Shown piece by piece: positions 1-9,079 of a stretch of DNA of 64,000 nt. The notes under the pieces are model-generated. The model had not been told where the DNA came from and did not search any database. It saw only the letters and a list, made by a program, of their open reading frames with translations. Each line of letters opens with the position of its first letter. Within the stretch, counting starts at the first letter, position 1. The position numbers and the translations under genes are program-made. The stretch covers positions 1-64,000 of the forward strand of contig CAWDAI010000002.1 in NCBI GenBank assembly GCA_963800275.1, written 5' to 3'. The stretch is from JAFMJV01 sp963800275 (GTDB lineage: Bacteria > Chloroflexota > Limnocylindria > Limnocylindrales > CSP1-4).

Positions 1-2081
1 CCCAGATGGCGAGCAGCGCGGTCGGGATGCCCACGGTGAAGAGCGTGATGGCCGAGGCGTTGCGCAGGTCGACCGGGAAGAAACCGCTGGTCATGAGCAC
101 GAGGATGAGCATGCCCAGGGTCAGGATGCGGGTCAGGAACACACGCAGGATGTCCTGCATGCCGTTGAGGATGCGCTGGCCTTCGCCGATGGCCGAGGCG
201 AGGGCGCTGAAGCCGTCGTCGATGAGGATGAGGTCGGCGACCCCGCGCGCTGCCTGTGTGCCGCTGCCCATGGCGATGGCGAGATTGGAGCGCTTGAGCG
301 AGAGCACGTCATTGACGCCGTCGCCGGTCATGGCCACGTAGCGACCCTGGCCTCGCAGGGCCCCTACGAGGCGTTCCTTCATCTCCGGTGTGATCCGTCC
401 GAAGATCGTGGTGGACTCGACCGCCGCCTCGAAGTGTGGTCCGTCCATGGCCTCGAGCTCGTCGCCCGAGACGACCCCGCCGCTGGTGTCGAGCCCGGCC
501 TGGTGCGCGAGCGTGGCCACGGTCTCGGGGTCGTCGCCGCTGATGACTCGTACATCGACCCCCATGCGGCGGAAGCTGGTGAGCGTCTCCGCGGCCTCCG
601 GCCGCAGCAGGTCGCGCAAGACCACGATGGCGTAGGGCTTGCAGTCGCTCGGCAGGACCGAGTCGTCGCCCTCGTCCTCCAGCGTGGAGCTCGGGCTGTA
701 GACCGTGAGCAGCACACGCATGCCGCGCGACGCGTGGTGGGCCACGATGGCGCCGATGTTGCGCCATTGGGCGTCGCCGATGTCCAGGTAGGGCCGCACG
801 AACGTGGGCGCGCCCATGGCGTAGATGCCGGCCGGCGGGTCATCAGGCCCGTCTGGTCCGGGCAGGCACACCGCGCTCCACTTGCGCTTGGAGCTGAAGG
901 GCACCTCCGCGTCCGGCGAGCGACCCGGCCCGCCCAGGGCCGCGCCGATGGCTTCGCTCGTCTTGTTGAGCGCTCGTCCGCTCGCGACCATGACACCCAC
1001 GCGCATGCGGGCGCTCGCTTCGTCGCCTTCGAGCGGCACGACCTGGTCCAGCTCGAGCTCGTTGGCGGTGAGGGTGCCGGTCTTGTCCACGCACAAGGTG
1101 TCCACGTGCGAGAGGGACTCGACCGCGTTGGCCTGCTGCACGAGCGCGCCGAAGCGGGACATGCGCACGGCTGCGAGTGCGTAGGCGATGGCGATGGACA
1201 CGAAGAGCCCGTTGGGCACCAGCCCGATGAGCACGGTCGCCTCCACGATGGCCTGGTCGAGCGGTGTGTCATCGACCACGTTCTTGACCACCAGCAGCAG
1301 CTGCAGGTAGATGACGATGCCGAGCGAGACGCGGATGACCGCCTGGATCTGGCGCTGCAGGGGGGTCAGCGTCCGGCGGAAGGTCTTGGCGCCGGCGGTG
1401 ATGCGTCCGGCCAGGCTGTCCTCGCCCACGGTGTGGGCCACGTAGCGCCCGCGCCCGGCCGTCGGATAGCTGCCCGAGAACACCGCATCACCGGTTCGTT
1501 TGGGCACCATGTCGGACTCGCCGGTGAGCTGCGATTCGTCGACCTCCAGCCGGCCTTCCACGAGCTCGCCATCGACCACGAACTGGTCGCCCGCGATGAC
1601 CTCGATGAGGTCGCCCACCACCAGCTCCTCCGGGCCGACGCTGCGGACCTCGCCATCGCGCACGACCCGCGCGGTGGGCCGCGTGAGCAGGGCGATCTCG
1701 TCGAGCGCCTGCTTGGCCTTCACCTCCTGGTAGATGCCCACGACGATGTTGGTGCCGATGACCATGATCGACACCAACGCGTCGAAGGGGCGGCCGACGA
1801 TGACCAGCAGCGCGCCCATCAGGAAGAGGACGTTGTTGATGAAGGTGAAGACGTTCTCGCGGACGATGGCCCAGTAGGTGCGGGTCGACGCCGGCGGTGC
1901 GCTGTTGCCCAGGCCGCGCGAGCGGCGAGCGGCGGCTTCCTCCTCCGTCAGGCCCGTGTCCGGTGTCGGTGGCAGATCCGCGACCGGCTCGTCCGCCCCG
2001 GGCTCGTCCTCGGCGGGCTCGTCAGGGACGGCGATGCGCTCGTTGGGGACGGCGAGGGCGGGGGACGATGCGCTCGTTCAT
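1..2081 (-). pseudogene. P-type cation-transporting ATPase, C-terminus beyond window, apparent frameshift near N-terminus
   Basis: This is an ion-pumping P-type ATPase of the plasma membrane, most like CtpE-type or calcium-type pumps; the substrate cannot be fixed from the visible part. On the minus strand the frame encodes the actuator TGES motif (about residue 187), the phosphorylation motif CVDKTGTLT (positions 1099-1067) and the hinge motif MTGDGVNDV (about 345-320), followed by membrane helices running off the left edge. The frame opens with no start codon. An ATG at 2081-2079 in another frame reads MNERIVP, and removing one base from the G5 run at 2060-2064 joins it to the main frame as MNERIVPALAVPNERIAVP. 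So either a one-base insertion (error or real mutation) has disabled the gene, or a non-standard start is used. Family assignment is firm; the frameshift reading is inference. Confidence 0.85.
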
Positions 2082-2790
2082 GCCAGGAGCGCCAACGCGT
2101 CGCGCCACCCGGGCCGGCCACATCGGCGACCCGAGGGCCGTGTCCCGAGGGCGGACCAGGGGAGGGTTCTGACGCAGTGCCACAGGACCGTAATCGTAGC
2201 GGCGGGAGACGCGCGCGGGTGCCCGAAAGACGTCTCGAGGCCCGCCTCCTCGACGGGCCTCGAGCTTGACCGCTGGTTGGGGCCTCATCGCTGAGCCGAT
2301 GTCGATCCTGCCGCTCCTGTCGCCGTCGGTCCGCGGTACGAATGTCTGGCGGCAGTGACCCCAGCAGGTGGCTTCGAGGTCCGGAACGGTGGGGAGGGGG
2401 AGAGACCCGGCATCAGGAGCGGTATTCGTGAAATGAATGGAGGATGGCTGCCCCAGTCTCCTCGCTGTCATCGGCCGCCCCTGTGGCTCCTGCCGGCCGA
2501 CTCACCGGCGTGCCTGCCCTCGCCAGTCGGCCCCTGGCCGCGAGCGCCGGCGCGCACCGTCTCACCCGCGGCGCCAGTCGACCGGTGGCAGCGCTCCGGA
2601 TCGACCCGTCAGCTCCGGGGCGGCCGTTCCTTGGTTGCCCGTCCCGCCTGGATCACCAGCCGGACCCCTGATTCGCTGTTTCGCGGAGCTGCCGTGCGGT
2701 TCGGCGGTCGACTGGGGCCCGTGGCGAGACGAACGGCGCCGGCCATCCGCCGAGCGCACCGCAGCTCGATCGAGCGAGGCCCCTGCAGCT
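2082..2790. other. Intergenic stretch with no supported gene
   Basis: About 700 bases lie between the divergently placed ATPase start and the stop of the receiver-like gene. Open frames here are the kind expected by chance in GC-rich DNA: rich in Arg, Pro and Ser, with no recognisable motif or ribosome binding site. I see no RNA gene or clear repeat. Confidence 0.5.
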
Positions 2791-3174
2791 TTAGCGAGCG
2801 AGGGCCTCGCGGATGGCCGCGTCGAGCCGCGCGGCCGTGGGTGCCCCCGACAGTGCGACGACCTTGCCGTGCTCTTCGGCCGCCGTCCAGTCGAGATCCA
2901 TGCCCAGGCTCTGGACCACGATGGGCTTGTCGGGGTACATGCGCAGCAGGTTGTCGAAGAGCATCTGGCCGCCGTCGGGCTGCCCCGTCGAGAAGGTGTC
3001 GTAGACGAGGACATCGGCGACCGTCACGTCCGCGCACTCCTCGCCGCGCAAGACCGGGCACGGCGCTGCCGAGGGCCCGGCGCATTCGACCGGCTCATAT
3101 CCCATCCGTCGCAGGGAATCAGCTTCCTGGTCAGCCAGTTCGAGGTCGTGGTGGACGACGAGCACGCGTGTCAT
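2791..3174 (-). CDS. Receiver-like domain protein, 127 aa
   Basis: This small single-domain protein begins MTRVLVVHHD and looks like a response-regulator receiver fold. It has a first hydrophobic strand followed by acidic residues, a central VADVLVYD strand where the phosphorylated Asp would lie, and a later PIVVQSLG strand. The usual lysine near the end is not obvious, and a Cys pair (CPVLRGEEC) sits in the middle, so phosphorylation is uncertain. The start was chosen at the ATG at 3174-3172, which has GAGGAT upstream; the longer upstream reading would run towards the tRNA gene. No kinase or DNA-binding partner is adjacent. Function is unknown beyond the fold guess. Confidence 0.6.
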   Translation of the reverse strand: MTRVLVVHHDLELADQEADSLRRMGYEPVECAGPSAAPCPVLRGEECADVTVADVLVYDTFSTGQPDGGQMLFDNLLRMYPDKPIVVQSLGMDLDWTAAEEHGKVVALSGAPTAARLDAAIREALAR

Positions 3175-3404
3175 GGTGCAATCCTCGTGTGTGCCGCCGG
3201 GGGGCGGGCAGTCACTGCGAGTATGGGCGTCCCGAACGCTGACGCCGGTGCCACAGGTCGTCCCGTGCGGGTGCCGAAGGTGGGGAATGTGCACCATCGC
3301 GTGAGGCCCCGGCCGCGACTCGATGCCGGCGCTGATGGCCCGCCCTCGCCGCCGGCGGGCCGGGACATGCCGGCCGCGGCTGCGTGCGCCCGCGTTGCGC
3401 CAAA

Positions 3405-3490
3405 TGGTACCGAAGGTGGGATTCGAACCCACACGAGGTTGCCCTCAGAGGTTTTTGAGACCTCCGCGTCTGCCATTCCGCCACTTCGGC
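3405..3490 (-). tRNA. tRNA-Leu (anticodon CAA)
   Basis: A type II (long variable arm) tRNA. The acceptor arm GCCGAAG pairs with CTTCGGT, and CCA is encoded. The anticodon stem GAGGT/ACCTC closes a loop CTCAAAA, giving anticodon CAA, and the T loop GGTTCGAATCC is standard. Confidence 0.95.
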
Positions 3491-3500
3491 TTCGCGGGCG

Positions 3501-3506
3501 ATTGTA
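3501..3506 (-). promoter_or_regulatory. -10 element of tRNA-Leu(CAA)
   Basis: On the minus strand TACAAT lies 10 bases before the mature tRNA 5' end. This is a near-perfect sigma-A-type -10 hexamer. Confidence 0.55.
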
Positions 3507-3653
3507 GACCGCACGGCAGCCACGACCGCGTCTGGCCCCGGTGTAGACTCGCCACGGCCACCCACGGAGGGCACCGGGAGGGAGTCGTCGTGATCGTCCG
3601 GACACATGCCCGATATTCGGCCGCGCCACACCGTCGCATGGGGGACGCCTGAG

Positions 3654-4652
3654 ATGCCGGCCATCCGCACGCCTCGGCTGCCCGTGCGCCCGATCCGGCG
3701 GGGTCCGACGATGGGTGTCACGCCCGAGGAGGTCATCCCCGAGCCGACGATCATCGAGGATCACGGCATCCGCTGGATCCACATCCCCAAGCCCCGCCAT
3801 TACGCCCAGGAGTGGCTGCAGAGCCGGTTCGAGTTCCACCCCCTCGACTACGAGGACATCTACTCGCGCAATCAGCGCCCCAAGGTGGACCGCTACGACG
3901 ACTACCTCTTCGTGGTGCTGCAGTTCCCACGCTTCGACCGCGACCACGACCGCTTGACGGTCGTCGAGCTGGACCTCTTCGTCGGCGCCGACTACATCGT
4001 GACCCTGCCCAACAACGACCTCGAGCCCATCGACTCGCTCTTCTCCCGCTGCTGGGAGAGCGAGGAAGTGCGCGAGGGTTACTTCGAGAAGGGCACCGCC
4101 TTCCTGCTCTACAAGGTCGTCGACCACGCCGTGGACGCCTCCTTCCCCATGCTGCGCAAGATGGGCCAGAAGCTGGAGCGCATCGAGGACGACATCTTCG
4201 AGGGCAAGTCCGACGAGATCGTGCGGGACATCTCCAACGCCAAGCAGGAGATCATCACCTTCCGCCGCATCATCCGGCCCCAGCGCATCGCCTTCCGCGA
4301 CCTGGAGCGAGCCATGGACGTGGTCGCCCCGGAGGAGCTGGACGTCTACTTCGACGATGTCATCGATGCCTCCGAGCGCATCTGGGACACGCTCGAGAAC
4401 TACAAGGAGGTCGTCGAGGGGCTGGAGGACTCGAACGAGTCGATCATCGGCCACCGCACCAACGACACCCTCAAGGTCCTCACCTCCATCAGCGTGATCG
4501 TCCTGCCGCTGACCCTGCTGGCCAGCCTCTTCGGCATGAACGTCGACTTCCCGGGGGTCAACACCGACTCCATGTTCTGGGCCATCACCGTGGTCATGGC
4601 CGTCATCCTCGGGGCCATGGTCATCGTCTTCCGACGGCGCGGCTGGCTCTGA
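3654..4652 (+). CDS. corA: CorA-type divalent cation transporter
   Basis: An inner-membrane magnesium (or cobalt/nickel) channel of the CorA family. The soluble N-terminal funnel covers about residues 30-265 and includes long helices. Two C-terminal membrane helices follow, with the diagnostic GMN motif in LFGMNVDFPG between them, and a short basic tail ends the protein. The ATG at 3654 was chosen because GGGGGAC lies upstream; ATGs at 3606 and 3711 in the same frame are alternatives. A TAGACT -10-like hexamer at 3544-3549 could drive the gene. The downstream sigma-factor gene starts only 7 bases after the stop, so the genes may be cotranscribed. At 332 aa it has the usual family length. Confidence 0.9.
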   Translation: MPAIRTPRLPVRPIRRGPTMGVTPEEVIPEPTIIEDHGIRWIHIPKPRHYAQEWLQSRFEFHPLDYEDIYSRNQRPKVDRYDDYLFVVLQFPRFDRDHDRLTVVELDLFVGADYIVTLPNNDLEPIDSLFSRCWESEEVREGYFEKGTAFLLYKVVDHAVDASFPMLRKMGQKLERIEDDIFEGKSDEIVRDISNAKQEIITFRRIIRPQRIAFRDLERAMDVVAPEELDVYFDDVIDASERIWDTLENYKEVVEGLEDSNESIIGHRTNDTLKVLTSISVIVLPLTLLASLFGMNVDFPGVNTDSMFWAITVVMAVILGAMVIVFRRRGWL

Positions 4653-4659
4653 CGCGCAG

Positions 4660-5244
4660 GTGGACCGATCGGCCCAGAACGCCCATGACCAGCTTCTCGT
4701 CGACCAGGCTCGCGCGGGCCGGCTGGAGGCGTTCAACGAGCTCGTGGTCGCGTACCAGGACTACCTCTATGCGATGACCGTCCGCGTCGTGCGTGATCCG
4801 GACGTGGCCGAGGAGGCGGTGCAGGAGGCCTTCTTCAGTGCCTATCGCAATCTCGATCGCTTCAGCGGGTCTTCCTTCCGCGCGTGGCTCACGCGCATCT
4901 CGGTGAACGCGGCTCACGACATCCTGCGCAAGCGCAAGCGCCGGCCGGCGGAACCCTATCCCGAGTGGGAGGACGAGGCCTGGCAGCCGCCGGCACCGCC
5001 TCGCGAGGGGCCGGAAGCGGTCTCCATGGCGAGCTTCGAGCGGGCCGCCATCGCGCGCTGCCTGGAGGGCATCACGACCGAGCAGCGCACGGCCATCGTG
5101 CTCTACGACGTCGAGGGCTACGACTACGCCGAGATCGCCGCCATCACCGGGGTCAGCAACGGCACCGTCAAGTCGCGCATCCATCGTGGTCGGCTCGCCC
5201 TGCGTGAGTGCCTGGCCCCGGAATTGGAACCGGATCGTGGGTAG
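4660..5244 (+). CDS. ECF-type RNA polymerase sigma factor
   Basis: An extracytoplasmic-function sigma-70 factor of 194 aa. Region 2 (about residues 20-90) contains the -10-recognition helices, including VAEEAVQEAFFSAYRNL and FRAWLTRISVNAAHD. Region 4 (about 125-185) has an HTH for -35 recognition, with YAEIAAITGVSNGTVKSRI. The start is a GTG. The next gene begins 9 bases after the stop and looks like its membrane-bound anti-sigma factor, so this is probably a sigma/anti-sigma pair for an envelope signal. The ECF subgroup and target promoter cannot be read from this window. Confidence 0.93.
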   Translation: MDRSAQNAHDQLLVDQARAGRLEAFNELVVAYQDYLYAMTVRVVRDPDVAEEAVQEAFFSAYRNLDRFSGSSFRAWLTRISVNAAHDILRKRKRRPAEPYPEWEDEAWQPPAPPREGPEAVSMASFERAAIARCLEGITTEQRTAIVLYDVEGYDYAEIAAITGVSNGTVKSRIHRGRLALRECLAPELEPDRG

Positions 5245-5253
5245 GAGCGTCCA

Positions 5254-6141
5254 GTGAGTGACATGTCTCGCCCCGCGCTGCCTCCGTCCGCTTCCGCCCA
5301 TGACCAGCATGAGCCGCTGCTGGTCGCACAGGTCGTGGCCGGCGACCCCCTCGATCCGGCCACGGCGGATCCCGTCCGCAGGTGGCTGCGAACCTGCCCC
5401 CAGTGCGCCGCGCTGGCCGCCGATCTGACCCGCGTCTCGGCCGCCGTCGCGGGGGAGCCCGTGCCGCCCCGGCGGCGGGACTTCCGGCTCTCGCCCGAGG
5501 ACGCCGAGCGCCTGCGCGGCAATGCCGTGACCCGGCGCCTGCGCCGGCTGTCTTGGCCTCGCAGCCGAGCGTTCGCGCCCGCAGCGGCCGGCGTGATGTC
5601 CATCGGCCTGGTCTTCGTGGTCGTCGGGTATGCCTGGCCCGACGGCGGCGCCGGCTCGATCGAGACACACAGCGACCGCGCACCGCTGACGCGGACGATG
5701 GAGGCGGCTCCCGCCAGCAGCGCTGCGGTCGATGCGTTCGACTCTGAGGCCATGGATGCGTCGGTCATGGCCGAACCCGCGCCAGCGGACCGCGCCGCGA
5801 GCGGCCTGGCCCAGAAGGCATCCAGCGCCGAGGCCGACGATGTCACCAGAGACACGGCCGGCGTCGGAGAGGCCTCGCGAGCGGAGGAAGCACCAGAGGC
5901 AGGGGCTCTCGAGGCGAATCGCTCCGTGGACGTTGCTGAGCAGATCGACGGCTCCGAGGCGCTGCCGGCTGAGCCCGAGCTCGCGAGCCCGGCAGGCTCC
6001 GCGCCCGTGACCGAGTCCGGGTCCGAGGCCGAGTGGCAGCGGTGGCTGGTGCTGGCTGGGGTGTTGCTGGCGACTGGCGGCGGGGCCCTGCTACTCCTGG
6101 CCTGGCTCAGCCGACGGAGCCGCGACCCCCTCCTGCCGTAG
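5254..6141 (+). CDS. Probable membrane-bound anti-sigma factor
   Basis: This 295 aa protein follows the ECF sigma gene. Its N-terminal 55 residues contain a CPQC pair resembling the end of a zinc-binding anti-sigma (ZAS) motif, but the upstream His and Cys are not in the canonical spacing. A membrane helix lies at about residues 110-127 (PAAAGVMSIGLVFVVVGYAW). A long acidic Ala/Ser/Glu-rich extracytoplasmic linker follows, and a second helix sits near the C-terminus (WLVLAGVLLATGGGALLLLAW). The start is GTG with AGGAGCG upstream. Role is inferred mainly from gene order and membrane topology; I am moderately sure. Confidence 0.7.
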   Translation: MSDMSRPALPPSASAHDQHEPLLVAQVVAGDPLDPATADPVRRWLRTCPQCAALAADLTRVSAAVAGEPVPPRRRDFRLSPEDAERLRGNAVTRRLRRLSWPRSRAFAPAAAGVMSIGLVFVVVGYAWPDGGAGSIETHSDRAPLTRTMEAAPASSAAVDAFDSEAMDASVMAEPAPADRAASGLAQKASSAEADDVTRDTAGVGEASRAEEAPEAGALEANRSVDVAEQIDGSEALPAEPELASPAGSAPVTESGSEAEWQRWLVLAGVLLATGGGALLLLAWLSRRSRDPLLP

Positions 6142-6172
6142 CCGCCCCCCGGCTGCCGGCCCTCCCCGCGGC

Positions 6173-6178
6173 TACACT
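6173..6178 (+). promoter_or_regulatory. -10 element, leaderless polA promoter
   Basis: TACACT ends 7 bases before the polA GTG start, placing the expected transcription start at or next to the start codon. Confidence 0.45.
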
Positions 6179-6185
6179 CGACCCC

Positions 6186-9074
6186 GTGGAACGGCTCATG
6201 TTGCTCGACGCGCACAGCCTCATCTATCGAGCCTGGTTCGCGCTGTACGAGACGCCCCTCACCACCAGCAGAGGGCAGCTGGTCAATGCCGCCTTCGGCT
6301 TCTGGTCGATCGTCCTGCGTGGATTCGCGGACATGCGGCCCGAGCACGTCATGTGCTGCTTCGACGTGGGCCGCTCCTTCCGGGCCGATCGCTACGAGGG
6401 CTACAAGGCCACGCGCAAGCCCACCCCCGACGACCTGCGCGACCAGTTCCCGATCGTGCGCGAGACGCTCGCCGCCTTCGGCATCCCGGTCTACCAGCTG
6501 GAGGGCTTCGAGGCGGACGACCTCATCGGCTCGCTCTCGCGCCAGGCCGAGGGCAGCGATCTCGAGACCATCATCGTCTCGGGCGACCTCGACATGCTGC
6601 AGCTGGTGAGCGAGCGGACCAAGCTCATGACCACCCGCATGGGCGTCAGCTCCACGGTCATCTACGATCCCGCGCGCATCGAGGAGCGATACGGCCTGGC
6701 GCCCGCCCAGATGATCGACTTCAAGGCGCTCAAGGGAGACGCGACCGACAACATCCCCGGTCTCGCCGGGGTCGGCGACAAGACCGCGGCCAAGCTGCTC
6801 ACCGGCTGGGGTTCGCTCGACGGCGTCTACGAGCATATCGATGAGGTCCAGCCGGAGAAGCTCCGGCAGAAGCTCGTCGACAACCGTGACGATGTGCTGC
6901 TCTGGCGGGAGCTGGTGACGATCGACCGGACGGCACCCGTGGAGCTCGACCTCCCGGCCGCCCGCCTCGGTGACTACGATCGCGATGAGGTCATCCGGCT
7001 CTTCCGCGAGTACGAGTTCCGTTCGCTCGTGGAGCGGCTGCCCGGCGTGGAAGGCGAGGACGCGCCGGCGCCGGGCGACCTGCTCAAGGCAGCCGATCGC
7101 CACGGACCCGTCCCGGCGGCACAGGTCGCCGGTCGCGCGGCTGCCGCCGCGCGTGGCCGTGGCAGCAGCGCCAGCGGCCTGCAGCTGACGCTCGACTTCG
7201 GCGCGGTCGCCGCATCGGGTGCTGCGATCGACGCATCGTCGAAGCACGAGCATGAACACCTTGGCGGTGGCCAGCCGGGGGCGCTGGAGCGGCTGCGGCT
7301 GGTGCTGGACGATCCAGCAGCCCTGGAGCACCCGTCGACGATCGACCATCTTGCCGGTTGGTTGCGCTCGCAGCCCGAGCTGACCGTGGCCGCGGCCTTC
7401 GACGATGATCGGCCACGCCGGGGCCGGATCACCGCCATCGCCGTGGCCGGGACGGACGGCCGGCTGGTGGCGGACGCCGGACCAGAGGCGTCGGCCCTCG
7501 CGGAGGCCGTGCTGCACGCCGGCCGCCCACTCGTCGGTCACGAGCTCAAGCCCTTGCTGGTGTGGGAGCTGGCCCGTCGCGACCCCGAGGCGAGGGCATC
7601 GCTGAGTGCCTCGGGTGCGCCCCTCGCGACGGTCGCCTTCGATACCCAGATCGCGGCCTACCTGCTCAATGCCGCGCTGCGCAGCCAGTCGCTCGCCGAT
7701 ATCTGTGCCGAGCGCCTCGAGCTGGCCCTGCCGCGGTCCGGGGAGCTGGACCCTGTCGTGGCGGTGGCGCTGGAGGCGGCCGCGGTGGCCGCGGTGCGAG
7801 ACGTACTCGATGCGGCCTTCGGAGAGCAGCCCGAGCTGCGCCGCATCCTCGAGGAACTGGAGCTGCCACTGGTGCCGGTCCTGGCGGACCTGGAGGCCAC
7901 CGGCGTGGCCCTTGACCGCGACTCTCTGGCCCTGCTGGCCGAGACGTTCGGTGAGGCCATCACGCGATTGCAGGAAGAGGCCTACGCCGCCGTCGGCCAC
8001 GAGTTCAACCTGGGCAGTCCCAAACAGCTCGAGCAGGTCCTCTTCCACGAGCTCGACCTGCCCAAGGGCAAGCGCACCAAGACCGGCTACTCCACCGACG
8101 CGTCCGTGCTGGAGGGCCTGCGGGAGGTCCATCCCCTGGTGCCGCTGCTCCTCGATTGGCGCGTCTATACCAAGCTCAAGTCGACGTACGTCGATGCCTT
8201 GCCGGCCATGATCGACCCCGTCACCGGTCGTCTCCACACCACCTTCGAGCAGGCCGTGGCCTCGACCGGCCGACTCTCATCGGCCGATCCCAACCTGCAG
8301 AACATCCCGGTGCGCAGCGAGCTGGGCCGCAAGATCCGCTCGGCCTTCGTGGCCGGCGATCCGGACCTGCTGCTGTTGGCCGCCGACTACAGCCAGATCG
8401 AGCTGCGGGTGATCGCCCACGTGTCGGGTGACGAGCATCTCAAGGAAGCCTTCGAGCGACACGCCGACATCCACCGGGAAACGGCTGCGCGGGTCCTGCA
8501 CAAGGACCCCGCCGAGGTGACCCACGCCGAGCGCTCCATGGCCAAGATGGTCAACTTCGGCCTGGCCTACGGCATGAGCGACTATGGCCTCGCCACCCGC
8601 GCCGGCATCCCGCGGGAGGAGGCGCGCGAGTTCATCGACTCCTACTTCGGGGCCTACGGCGGCATCAGCCGCTACATGGTCCACATCAAGCAGGTCGCCG
8701 CCGACCAGGGCTACGTGGAGACGCTGCTGGGTCGGCGACGCTGGATCCCGGAGCTCTCGGCACGCAACGCGCAGCTGCGCCAGGCAGGCGAGCGCATGGC
8801 CATCAACATGCCCATCCAGGGCACGGCGGCCGACATCATGAAGATCGCCCTCATCCGCTTGCACCAGCGGCTCTCGGCCGAGCGCGCCGCCGCACGCATG
8901 CTCCTTTCGGTCCACGATGAGGTGCTGCTGGAAGTGCCGCGCAGCGAGGTCGACGCGACCGTGCCCGTGGTGCGCGAGGTGATGGAGGGGGCACTCAAGC
9001 TCGATGTCCCGCTCGACGTCGATCTCAAGGTCGGGGACGACTGGGAGTCGATGTCCCCGCTCGCCCGCGCCTGA
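6186..9074 (+). CDS. polA: DNA polymerase I
   Basis: Fills gaps during excision repair and Okazaki fragment maturation. The 5'-3' nuclease domain spans about residues 1-290 (LLDAHSLIYRAWF, RYEGYKATRKPTPDDL, then a helix-hairpin-helix around GLAGVGDKTAAKLL). A 3'-5' exonuclease-like middle domain (about 370-570) lacks the acidic DxE catalytic signature, so proofreading is probably lost, as in several thermophile and Gram-positive enzymes. The polymerase domain is complete, with motif A DYSQIELR and motif C SVHDEVL. The GTG at 6186 is preferred for its leaderless promoter; ATG 6198 is possible. Length is 962 aa. mutM starts 5 bases after the stop. Confidence 0.97.
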   Translation: MERLMLLDAHSLIYRAWFALYETPLTTSRGQLVNAAFGFWSIVLRGFADMRPEHVMCCFDVGRSFRADRYEGYKATRKPTPDDLRDQFPIVRETLAAFGIPVYQLEGFEADDLIGSLSRQAEGSDLETIIVSGDLDMLQLVSERTKLMTTRMGVSSTVIYDPARIEERYGLAPAQMIDFKALKGDATDNIPGLAGVGDKTAAKLLTGWGSLDGVYEHIDEVQPEKLRQKLVDNRDDVLLWRELVTIDRTAPVELDLPAARLGDYDRDEVIRLFREYEFRSLVERLPGVEGEDAPAPGDLLKAADRHGPVPAAQVAGRAAAAARGRGSSASGLQLTLDFGAVAASGAAIDASSKHEHEHLGGGQPGALERLRLVLDDPAALEHPSTIDHLAGWLRSQPELTVAAAFDDDRPRRGRITAIAVAGTDGRLVADAGPEASALAEAVLHAGRPLVGHELKPLLVWELARRDPEARASLSASGAPLATVAFDTQIAAYLLNAALRSQSLADICAERLELALPRSGELDPVVAVALEAAAVAAVRDVLDAAFGEQPELRRILEELELPLVPVLADLEATGVALDRDSLALLAETFGEAITRLQEEAYAAVGHEFNLGSPKQLEQVLFHELDLPKGKRTKTGYSTDASVLEGLREVHPLVPLLLDWRVYTKLKSTYVDALPAMIDPVTGRLHTTFEQAVASTGRLSSADPNLQNIPVRSELGRKIRSAFVAGDPDLLLLAADYSQIELRVIAHVSGDEHLKEAFERHADIHRETAARVLHKDPAEVTHAERSMAKMVNFGLAYGMSDYGLATRAGIPREEAREFIDSYFGAYGGISRYMVHIKQVAADQGYVETLLGRRRWIPELSARNAQLRQAGERMAINMPIQGTAADIMKIALIRLHQRLSAERAAARMLLSVHDEVLLEVPRSEVDATVPVVREVMEGALKLDVPLDVDLKVGDDWESMSPLARA

Positions 9075-9079
9075 ACCCG

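Noticed and set aside
434..2269. 611-codon open frame on the plus strand
   Set aside because: It is antisense to the P-type ATPase, whose motifs are unmistakable; the plus-strand product is His/Asp/Arg-rich with no domain.
5124..8237. 1037-codon minus-strand open frame across sigma, anti-sigma and polA genes
   Set aside because: Shadow frame of polA and its neighbours produced by high GC; no motif, and the real genes on the plus strand are certain.
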